Part shown: positions 1 through 5,510 of the stretch, in pieces
How the letters are laid out: each line of letters begins with the position of its first letter
Numbering within the stretch: the first letter of the stretch is position 1
NCBI GenBank assembly: GCA_039208045.1
Contig: JBCCRH010000204.1
Location: 1-10,382 of the forward strand
DNA length: 10,382 nt
DNA from: JBCCRH01 sp039208045
GTDB lineage: Bacteria; Bacteroidota; Bacteroidia; Chitinophagales; Saprospiraceae
Reading direction: 5' to 3'
The notes under the pieces: generated by a model
What the model was told of the DNA's origin: nothing
The model's input: only the letters and a program-made list of their open reading frames with translations
The model's database searches: none
Translations under genes and position numbers: made by a program

Positions 1-484
1 CGATTTCTTCGACTTGAATGTAGTTGAAGTTTTGACCACTTTTGACGAGGAAGCGCTTGATGGCATCTTGCTGGCGGATATTTTTGAGTAGGTTTTCGAA
101 GATGCTTTTATCGTACTGCATGCGGGGAGCTTGCAGGGCCTGGTATTTTTTAATGGCCTGGGCTAGTTCTTCTTCGTCAATGGGTTTTAGGAGGTAGTCC
201 ACGCTATTGACTTTGAAGGCTTGTAGCGCATATTCATCGTAGGCAGTGGTGAAGATGATAGGGGATTGAAGGTCTACCTGGGTGAAAATGTCAAAGCTAA
301 GGCCATCGGCCAGTTGGATGTCCATAAAGATAAGGTCAGGGGCGGCGTGGGATTGGAGCCATTGGACGGCATCTTCCACGCTATCGATGGTGCCGATGAT
401 GGAGGCACGCGAGTCGATGCTTTGGACTAAGTTTTGGAGGCGTTTGGCGGCGCGGTGTTCGTCTTCGATGATAAGGACTTGCAT
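1..484 (-). CDS. LytTR-family response regulator (partial, C-terminus off the left edge)
   Basis: This is the cytoplasmic output half of a two-component system, and 161 residues are present. Residues 1-120 are a receiver domain: the acidic pair E7/D8 lies after the first strand (QVLIIEDE), D55 in LIFMDIQ is the expected phospho-acceptor, T79/T80 follow the fourth strand, and K100 lies in DYLLKPI. After a linker, RFLVKSGQNFNYIQVEEI (from about residue 144) is the beginning of a LytTR DNA-binding domain, and the rest is outside the window. Full family members are usually about 240-250 aa, so roughly 85 residues are missing. The ATG at 484-482 lies 4 nt after the stop of the histidine kinase gene, so the two are almost certainly co-transcribed and cognate. 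The target genes cannot be read from the sequence. The family call is firm; the regulated pathway is unknown. Confidence 0.95.
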   Translation of the reverse strand, partial: MQVLIIEDEHRAAKRLQNLVQSIDSRASIIGTIDSVEDAVQWLQSHAAPDLIFMDIQLADGLSFDIFTQVDLQSPIIFTTAYDEYALQAFKVNSVDYLLKPIDEEELAQAIKKYQALQAPRMQYDKSIFENLLKNIRQQDAIKRFLVKSGQNFNYIQVEEI

Positions 485-488
485 GATT

Positions 489-1520
489 TTATAATTTTAG
501 CAAAGGGATAGCAACTTCAAATAAATCTTCAGTTTCTTGAACTACTACTTCAGAGTCCGTAAAAAAGCGGTAGCGGTTCCGGATATTTTCGAGGCCCACT
601 TTGGTGGAAATCATAGCTTGTTTCTTTTTTTGGAGATTATTGCGGACGATAAGATATTCATCTCTTTTGGTAAATACCTGGATATGCAGGGGCTTTTTAC
701 TAGAAATAATATTGTGTTTGATAGCATTTTCAAATAGGATTTGCATGGATAAGGGTACGATTTTATGCTGCCCTAAGCTCGGATCAACTTCGATTTTAGT
801 ACATAAATTTTCTCCAAAGCGTTCCTGTTGTAGGAAGATATACGAATGAATAAATTCCAGCTCTTCTTGCAAGGGGACCAGTTTCTTTTCTCGAATATCT
901 AGTACATATCGATACACTTTAGAGAGTTTTTTCAGGAAGCTAATGGCTAATTTTTTATCCTCCGCTACAATGCTCATTAGGGTGTTCAAGCTATTGAATA
1001 AGAAGTGAGGGTTTACTTGATTGCGCAAACCTTCGAGCTGCGAGCGGATGGTCTCCTGTTTGAGGCGTTCTTGCTCGGTAATAGAACTCTTGAGTTGATC
1101 ATAAAAATAGATGCTTTCATAAATGGATAAAAAGATTAGTATAGTCGTAATATTGACTGCTGTGAGCTGGAAAAAAGTTGGGTTGTGTAGATCGAACAGT
1201 TGGGTGGCATCTAGTAACAGCCCTAAAGGCAGTCCGATCAGGTTCATAAAAATGGTAACCAGTAAAAACTGCCAAAAAATGCGCTTGCGGGTATCTTCAA
1301 AATCGTGAAAATGTTTGCGGAGTAATATGACAATATATCGTGCTCCCTCCCAGTAGGTTAATGCAAAAATACTTGCTTCTATCCACTTCGGTAAGTAATC
1401 AACAATACTATCTACCTGTTTACCGAAAAACGTGATCGGAATGAGGAACCCCAAAACTGGAACACCAATAAGCCGCAAAAGGCGGTCATCAAAGCCGATA
1501 TATCTGGAGCAGCTCTTCAT
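489..1520 (-). CDS. LytS-type sensor histidine kinase, four TM segments
   Basis: This 343-aa inner-membrane kinase should sense a signal at the membrane and phosphorylate the adjacent LytTR regulator. Four hydrophobic segments are visible at about residues 15-31, 45-67, 81-104 and 117-139. A helical linker (140-165) follows, then the His_kinase domain (PF06580 type) with the phospho-acceptor motif QVNPHFLFNSLNTL, H172. The ATP-binding part has the N-box LFENAIKHN (262-270, N265) and a G-box-like KVGLENIRNRY (307-317). The G box lacks the usual GxGIGL glycine run but is otherwise normal for this family. There is no separate periplasmic sensor domain, so any signal is probably read within the membrane or through a partner. 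The stop is 4 nt before the response regulator. The start lies 63 bp beyond the stop of the TonB receptor on the same strand, so read-through from that gene is possible. Confidence 0.95.
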   Translation of the reverse strand: MKSCSRYIGFDDRLLRLIGVPVLGFLIPITFFGKQVDSIVDYLPKWIEASIFALTYWEGARYIVILLRKHFHDFEDTRKRIFWQFLLVTIFMNLIGLPLGLLLDATQLFDLHNPTFFQLTAVNITTILIFLSIYESIYFYDQLKSSITEQERLKQETIRSQLEGLRNQVNPHFLFNSLNTLMSIVAEDKKLAISFLKKLSKVYRYVLDIREKKLVPLQEELEFIHSYIFLQQERFGENLCTKIEVDPSLGQHKIVPLSMQILFENAIKHNIISSKKPLHIQVFTKRDEYLIVRNNLQKKKQAMISTKVGLENIRNRYRFFTDSEVVVQETEDLFEVAIPLLKL

Positions 1521-1583
1521 TTGTTAGGTAATCAAAGGAAAGGCAACAAATCATGCTGTCACCTTTCCTATAATTGAATTCAG
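1521..1583 (-). terminator. Inverted repeat between receptor gene and kinase gene, possible weak terminator or leader hairpin
   Basis: The short gap contains a perfect 8-bp inverted repeat, AGGAAAGG at 1536-1543 and CCTTTCCT at 1562-1569, with an 18-nt loop. On the minus strand the hairpin follows the receptor stop codon by about 14 nt and is followed by TTGATT, a poor U-tract. It could be a weak terminator for the receptor transcript or a leader hairpin ahead of the kinase start, 15 nt away. The stem is only 8 bp and the loop is long, so the call is tentative. I saw no convincing TAnnTTTG promoter in this gap. Confidence 0.4.
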
Positions 1584-3989
1584 TTAAAACTGGATGCGAT
1601 ACATAAAGTCAGGGAAAAATCCAATTTGGAATACTTCATTTACTTGGTTCGTTTGGCGGTTATATCTGCGAGCAAAGATATTTTCATTGTTCGTAACATT
1701 CTGAATATCAAAGTAAAACTGATGTGATAATTTGCGCTTCAAACTATTAAAGCGGACGCCCAATTTCAGGTCCCAGCGGAAATAAGGATCAAATTGTAAG
1801 CTGAAGGCTTCCTCATCGATGCGCACCTCGGTGCCTGCTGCCCGCGAAGCGGCTAAATCTACTGGTGTGTAGTATTGCCCTCCAGCATAGGTTACTTTGG
1901 TATCAATGGTGAAGGCATTGCGACCTTGCGTGCCAAATTTGAATTCTTTTCCAGCTAATAAGTTGAGTACATAGCCATTATTGAAGGCTGTATTGCGCTC
2001 AACGCCATCCGAACCGGTATACTTAGAGTCGAAAACGGAAGCTGTGAATAAGGTATAGTAGCCTTTGCTAAAGAATTTTTCTACGGTGAGTTCTACACCA
2101 GTATTGTAACCCGTTCCATCATTTTCTAAGCTAAATACGTCAGAAGGGAACCCAAAATCTGCTCCCACATTGAGGATAGAAAAGCTCGATGGATCGGTTT
2201 CGATGGGTACATTACTGATGTCTTGGTAATACACTTCCACTTTGGTGCGCCAGTCGGTACCAAATTTCCGGTCGTAGCCCAGCACAAAGTGGTTGCTGCG
2301 CGTAAATTCTAGGTCTTTGTTGTTTTGCACAAATTCGTTGGGGCCAGTTTGCTGCTGCAATAGCAAGATGGGAAGTGGAGCTACTTGGGTGTGTAGGCCA
2401 TAGCCTAGGCTTAGGGTTTGGTTGGGTAAAAAGTCCCAGTTGAGCGCTACACGGGGTTCGACAGCGTAGGTTTCGTTGAGGGTTAGGTACTGCGCGTGTA
2501 GTCCCGTGTTGAGTGTCCACTTAGAACTGAATCGGTATTGACTTTGTACATAGGCTTGTAGCAATTCGGTGCCTTCATTGAAGGAATACACGGTAGTAAG
2601 GTCTTCTATGCCATCGCCGTCCATATCTCCCATACCTTCTCGTTCTTTTCCGAACAGGTCATAGGAGAAAAATTCTGCCAAGATGCCAGCGCGCATGGTA
2701 AATTTAGCGCTGTATTTTTTGTTGATAAAAGAGGAAACAGAAATGCGCGATTCGGTATTGTCAAATTCTGCATAGGGTAGCGTAAACTCCTCAGAGGTTC
2801 CCTGATTAAAATAACGATCTGTATTGAATGTATTACCAGAAGTCGAACCTGCAATCACTGTTCTTAGGTAGGTTTTGTCATCCAAAATAAGATTATGGCG
2901 CAAGCCAATTACGCCAAAGCGCGATTCTGCAAAAGAGTCCTCATCGGGTGCGGCAAATAGGTCGTCCTCATCCACTTCTGTGCTCAGAAAATCAATATCA
3001 CTTAAGCCACCGATGCCAAAGAAGGTAAACTTCCCAGCATTTTTAGTAGGAAGATCAACCTTAAACGAAATATCAGAGTAATTGGGAGTCGCATTGGTGC
3101 CAATCGGCAGCCCAACTGCTGTAGCAAAGCCCAAGAAGGAATAACGAGCAGCCACTACGTAAGAGCTATTATCCTCTCTGCTGATAGGCCCTTCAGCCAT
3201 TGCTTCCACTCCCGTGATGGCTCCTAGCTGTAGTTGAAACTCATGCTCATCCCGATTGCCAGAGCGCATGCCCAAATCGAACACACCGGCAAGCGCATTT
3301 CCATACTCAGAAGGAAAAGCACTGGTGAGGAAATCAGAGTTGCGCAGTAAGTTAGGATTGATGGCGCTCACAGGGCCACCAGTAGTTCCCAAGGTAGAAA
3401 AGTGATTGGGGTTGGGAATGGGAATGCCTTCAATACGCCATAGAACACCCGTTGGAGAGTTGCCACGGATTACAATATCGTTGCGTGAGTCGTCCGCCGT
3501 AGATACACCCGCGAAATTACCTGCTAGGCGTCCCACATCACTACGCCCACCAGAAAAACGAGTCACTTCTTCCATGCTAAAGGTGCGTGCACTAATGGTA
3601 GCTAAGTCATTTTGGGCTTTGTCTTTCTGGCTCTCTGCCGTTACTACTACTTCATTGAGCTGCTCCACACTTTCTTCCAGCGTAATATTCAAGATCACTT
3701 GCTTACCAGCTGTCACCATTACATTGGGGAGCGTAATGGAATTATAACCCAAATAGGTAATGCGGAAGGCTTGTCGTCCAAGCGGCACATTTTCCAGCCG
3801 GAAGTAGCCGTCTACGTCGCTTACTGTACCAATTGCCTCCGCAGCATCTAGCATTTCTACTGCCGCGCCAATAAGCGGGATTTCAGACTGTTTGTCGATT
3901 ATTTGTCCTTTTACTACTTGGGTCTGTGCCCAACTGCTAAGGGTGCAGCACCAGATTAATAGTAACGTACCGAATAGATTTTTCATCAT
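1584..3989 (-). CDS. TonB-dependent outer-membrane receptor with carboxypeptidase-regulatory-like domain
   Basis: This 801-aa outer-membrane active-transport receptor is powered by TonB-ExbBD; its substrate is unknown. The start is set at the ATG at 3989 (a second ATG is at 3986) because a signal peptide, MMKNLFGTLLLIWCCTLSSWAQ minus its last residues, begins there with likely cleavage near residue 22. The reading frame is open 46 codons further upstream, but that stretch has no signal-peptide character and would run through the operator region. Residues about 25-105 form a CarboxypepD_reg-like beta-sandwich (VKGQIIDK, GTVSDVDGYFRL, ITYLGY). LNEVVVTA (111-118) resembles a TonB box. The plug spans about 125-240 (NDIVIRGNSPTG, WRIEGIPIPNPN, FPSEYGNALAGVFDL). 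The barrel runs to a C-terminal aromatic, MYRIQF, as expected for Bam-inserted proteins. It lies divergent from the heme operon across a shared control region, which suggests iron-responsive expression, but heme as its substrate is not shown. Confidence 0.93.
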   Translation of the reverse strand: MMKNLFGTLLLIWCCTLSSWAQTQVVKGQIIDKQSEIPLIGAAVEMLDAAEAIGTVSDVDGYFRLENVPLGRQAFRITYLGYNSITLPNVMVTAGKQVILNITLEESVEQLNEVVVTAESQKDKAQNDLATISARTFSMEEVTRFSGGRSDVGRLAGNFAGVSTADDSRNDIVIRGNSPTGVLWRIEGIPIPNPNHFSTLGTTGGPVSAINPNLLRNSDFLTSAFPSEYGNALAGVFDLGMRSGNRDEHEFQLQLGAITGVEAMAEGPISREDNSSYVVAARYSFLGFATAVGLPIGTNATPNYSDISFKVDLPTKNAGKFTFFGIGGLSDIDFLSTEVDEDDLFAAPDEDSFAESRFGVIGLRHNLILDDKTYLRTVIAGSTSGNTFNTDRYFNQGTSEEFTLPYAEFDNTESRISVSSFINKKYSAKFTMRAGILAEFFSYDLFGKEREGMGDMDGDGIEDLTTVYSFNEGTELLQAYVQSQYRFSSKWTLNTGLHAQYLTLNETYAVEPRVALNWDFLPNQTLSLGYGLHTQVAPLPILLLQQQTGPNEFVQNNKDLEFTRSNHFVLGYDRKFGTDWRTKVEVYYQDISNVPIETDPSSFSILNVGADFGFPSDVFSLENDGTGYNTGVELTVEKFFSKGYYTLFTASVFDSKYTGSDGVERNTAFNNGYVLNLLAGKEFKFGTQGRNAFTIDTKVTYAGGQYYTPVDLAASRAAGTEVRIDEEAFSLQFDPYFRWDLKLGVRFNSLKRKLSHQFYFDIQNVTNNENIFARRYNRQTNQVNEVFQIGFFPDFMYRIQF
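2601..2627 (-). other. EF-hand/dockerin-like calcium loop inside the receptor barrel
   Basis: Codons for receptor residues 455-463 spell DMDGDGIED, which fits the Ca2+-loop pattern DxDxDGxxD (D455, D457, D459, G460, D463). It lies in the barrel region between two strand-like segments, in a hydrophilic stretch that is probably an extracellular loop. Such loops are common in dockerins and thrombospondin type-3 repeats; a single copy in a TonB receptor is less usual. The motif is directly visible, while metal binding is inference. Confidence 0.55.
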
Positions 3990-4128
3990 AAGAGGTTTTG
4001 AATTATGTAGATTGTTTCTATGCCTCCAAAGATGAGGGAGAAATGAGCATTTCAGGTAGTGAAAACTGGTGAGTCGTCGTTTTTGGTCATTGAATTGTAA
4101 GGCGTAGAAAAGAATACCTAAAATCATA

Positions 4129-4140
4129 CCTAATATTAGG
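4129..4140. repeat. Perfect 12-bp palindrome CCTAATATTAGG
   Basis: This perfect palindrome is built from one CCTAA and one TTAGG half-site around AT. Its right half-site is shared with the DtxR-like box at 4136-4154. It lies 35 bp before the -33 element of the heme operon. It may be an overlapping second operator; the regulator is unknown. Confidence 0.5.
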
Positions 4141-4154
4141 GGGGCCTACCCTAA
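4136..4154. promoter_or_regulatory. DtxR/IdeR-like iron box (candidate operator)
   Basis: The site TTAGGGGGGCCTACCCTAA matches 15 of 19 positions of the DtxR operator consensus TTAGGTTAGCCTAACCTAA as I recall it. It is symmetric at 7 of 9 base pairs around the central C, with perfect outer arms TTAGGG/CCCTAA. It lies 20 bp upstream of the -33 element of the rightward heme operon and within the gap shared with the divergent receptor gene. Iron- or manganese-dependent regulators of the DtxR family occur in Bacteroidota, and control of heme uptake by one would make sense. Binding is inferred, not shown. Confidence 0.5.
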
Positions 4155-4174
4155 AATACTACTAATACTAGGTA

Positions 4175-4205
4175 TTTGATTGCCATACTTACTCAGGTAC
4201 CTTTG
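4175..4205 (+). promoter_or_regulatory. Bacteroidota-type sigma-A promoter of the heme operon
   Basis: A TTTG -33 element (4175-4178) is followed, after exactly 19 bp, by TACCTTTG (4198-4205), a perfect match to the Bacteroidota -7 consensus TAnnTTTG. Transcription should start near 4210-4214, which gives an AT-rich leader of about 35 nt before the ATG at 4248. No Shine-Dalgarno sequence precedes that ATG, as is usual in this phylum. This is the only strong promoter seen for the seven-gene unit. Confidence 0.75.
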
Positions 4206-4247
4206 AGACGTTGTTTATAATTTGTCTAAATAAAATATTGCAGAAAT

Positions 4248-5501
4248 ATGAGAGTAAATTTACTAACACTTTTATTCTTTTTCACCGCCGTTTCCCTGTT
4301 CGCACAGGACTTCGTACAAGTGAGTGTGGGGCCTACCTACAGCAACCAGACTTACTACACCTTTGATGGAGATGAGGTGGTATCTGTGCCTAACACTTCT
4401 TGGGATTTGGCATTCACTGCTACGGGCTTTCAAGATGCAGGAGTCTTTTACAATGAGGCAACCGCTCTAGGAGGGTCGACCTTAGAATTATATGTATCAC
4501 CTACTACTTCTTTTGACGAGGTAGTTGATCCCAATACAATTACTACTCCCATACTATTTAATGATGAGCAGAGCTGGGATCGTGGGGCGTTTAATAGCAT
4601 TGCTACACCTGGTAGTTTCTTCGACTATGGCTGGGGGCAATATGATCAAATGTCTAACTCGGTGATTGGTAGCACTATTTACGTACTGAAGCTTCGTGAT
4701 GGCAGCTACAAGAAAATTATGGTAGAGTCACTAATAATCACCACCTACAACGTTAAGATCGCAGATTTAGATGGGGCCAACGAGGTGACGCTTACTATTG
4801 ATAAAGCAGATCACGCCGGTGCTGATTTAGTATACTATTCCATTGAAACCAATTCTATTGTTACTACTGTCCCCAATCAGTGGGATCTACTATTTACTAG
4901 ATATTGGACTAGGCTAGAAGATGATATTGACTACTCGCTAACGGGTGTTTTTTCTGGCTTTGGTGTAGAAGTAGCTGAAGCGCGTGGCGTAACACCTACA
5001 GATGCGGACTTAGATGACTTTGTGGGGAGCTTTACACCAGTACTAGATGAAATTGGCTGGGACTGGAAGATGTTTAGCTTCATGTCAGGCTGGAGCCTAG
5101 AGGGCGATTTGAGTTACTTTGTAAAGTTAGCAGATAATACCGTTTGGCATATTTTGTTTGTTGACTTTGAAGGGTCTAGCACAGGTACGTCTGTCTTCCA
5201 AAAGTTTAACTTAGGTATGCTTACGTCGGTTTCTGATAGCGATTTTGTTGAAGAGTTCTCTGTATTCCCCAATCCAGTGATTAATGAGGCTACTGTTGCA
5301 GTGACCCTAAAAGAAGGTGGCCCAATACATCTACAACTTACTAATATGCTAGGCCAGCAAGTGTGGACTAGCGGAAAAATTGACACTAATGGTGGCTTTC
5401 AGGTATTTACACTTCCTGAACTCAATCTAGCAGCTGGGCAATATGTCTTGAGCCTAGTGAAAGATGGCGAAGTAGTAAGCCGGAAGATCACCCAAAAATA
5501 A
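4248..5501 (+). CDS. HmuY-like secreted heme-binding protein with T9SS C-terminal sorting domain
   Basis: This 417-aa protein is probably a surface or secreted hemophore-like protein that captures heme for the receptor. A signal peptide (residues 1-20, ending SLFAQ) gives Sec export; there is no lipobox. The body holds two related HmuY-like units: YY(36-37) ... VPN(47-49) ... WDLAF(52-56), and YY(196-197) ... VPN(208-210) ... WDLLF(212-216). Each is followed by a Trp/Gly-rich segment (DYGWG 126-130; IGWDW 269-273) and a strand pair (IYVLKLRDGSYKKI; SYFVKLADNTVWHI). Residues about 335-417 are a type A T9SS sorting domain (FSVFPNP at 337-343, LTNMLGQQVW, LAAGQYVLSLV, SRKITQK at the end). It is the first gene of the operon, 9 nt before hmuT. 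Porphyromonas gingivalis HmuY is a lipoprotein with two His ligands; here His is scarce (H189, H301, plus H361 in the sorting domain), so the heme ligands are unclear. Confidence 0.88.
   Translation: MRVNLLTLLFFFTAVSLFAQDFVQVSVGPTYSNQTYYTFDGDEVVSVPNTSWDLAFTATGFQDAGVFYNEATALGGSTLELYVSPTTSFDEVVDPNTITTPILFNDEQSWDRGAFNSIATPGSFFDYGWGQYDQMSNSVIGSTIYVLKLRDGSYKKIMVESLIITTYNVKIADLDGANEVTLTIDKADHAGADLVYYSIETNSIVTTVPNQWDLLFTRYWTRLEDDIDYSLTGVFSGFGVEVAEARGVTPTDADLDDFVGSFTPVLDEIGWDWKMFSFMSGWSLEGDLSYFVKLADNTVWHILFVDFEGSSTGTSVFQKFNLGMLTSVSDSDFVEEFSVFPNPVINEATVAVTLKEGGPIHLQLTNMLGQQVWTSGKIDTNGGFQVFTLPELNLAAGQYVLSLVKDGEVVSRKITQK
4353..4727 (+). other. HmuY-like internal repeat 1 (residues ~36-160)
   Basis: This is the first copy of the duplicated unit in the HmuY-like protein, with YY, VPN, WDLAF, DYGWG and the paired strands IYVLKL/DGSYKKIMV. 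Its WDLxF tryptophan, W52, is exactly 160 residues before the matching W212. The boundaries are approximate. Confidence 0.6.
4833..5177 (+). other. HmuY-like internal repeat 2 (residues ~196-310)
   Basis: This is the second copy, with YY, VPN, WDLLFTRYW, a YSLTGVFSGFGVEVAEA segment typical of HmuY-family proteins, IGWDW, and SYFVKL/NTVWHILFVDF. It is closer to the classical HmuY motif than repeat 1. The boundaries are approximate. Confidence 0.6.
5250..5501 (+). other. T9SS type A C-terminal sorting domain
   Basis: The last ~83 residues of the HmuY-like protein form the Por_Secre_tail fold: FSVFPNP near the start, a conserved LGQ turn, GQYVLSLV, and a basic C-terminus SRKITQK. This domain directs export through the type IX secretion system and is normally cleaved on surface attachment or release. 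Confidence 0.9.
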
Positions 5502-5510
5502 TTAACGATT

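Larger units (their letters stand above)
4113..4176. repeat. 8-bp inverted repeat AATACCTA / TAGGTATT flanking the operator cluster
   Basis: AATACCTA at 4113-4120 and its exact reverse complement TAGGTATT at 4169-4176 enclose the palindrome and the DtxR-like box, 48 bp apart. The right copy overlaps the first two bases of the -33 TTTG. ATACCTAA also recurs at 4126-4133. This arrangement would suit cooperative or looping repressor binding, though in AT-rich intergenic DNA chance is a real alternative. Confidence 0.4.
3990..4247. promoter_or_regulatory. Divergent intergenic control region
   Basis: This 258-bp non-coding gap separates the leftward receptor gene from the rightward heme operon and is the only sizeable gap in the window. 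The right half (about 4113-4205) is dense in signals: CCTAA/TTAGG half-sites, a 12-bp palindrome, a DtxR-like 19-bp box and a promoter. The left half (3990-4110) shows little. The best match to a leftward -7 element is CATCTTTG (read on the minus strand, 4034-4027), which has one mismatch to TAnnTTTG and no TTTG at the right distance, so I do not call a promoter for the receptor. Confidence 0.75.

Noticed and set aside
2212..3747. Open frames on both strands inside the TonB receptor gene (for example 2212-2520 minus, 3406-3747 plus)
   Set aside because: They are shadows of the receptor gene, with no family resemblance and low-complexity Ser/Arg/Pro composition.
4027..4034. Possible leftward promoter -7 element CATCTTTG for the receptor
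   Set aside because: It has one mismatch in the conserved TA and no TTTG at 19-21 bp upstream on the minus strand.
3990..4127. 46-codon upstream extension of the TonB receptor frame (ATG at 4127)
   Set aside because: The added residues have no signal-peptide character and are rich in His/Arg/Asn. A clear signal peptide begins at the ATG at 3989, and the extension would cover the regulatory gap.
4141..4146. G-run (six G from 4139) as a quadruplex or slippage site
   Set aside because: It is a single short run with no partner G-tracts nearby, and it is explained as part of the DtxR-like box.
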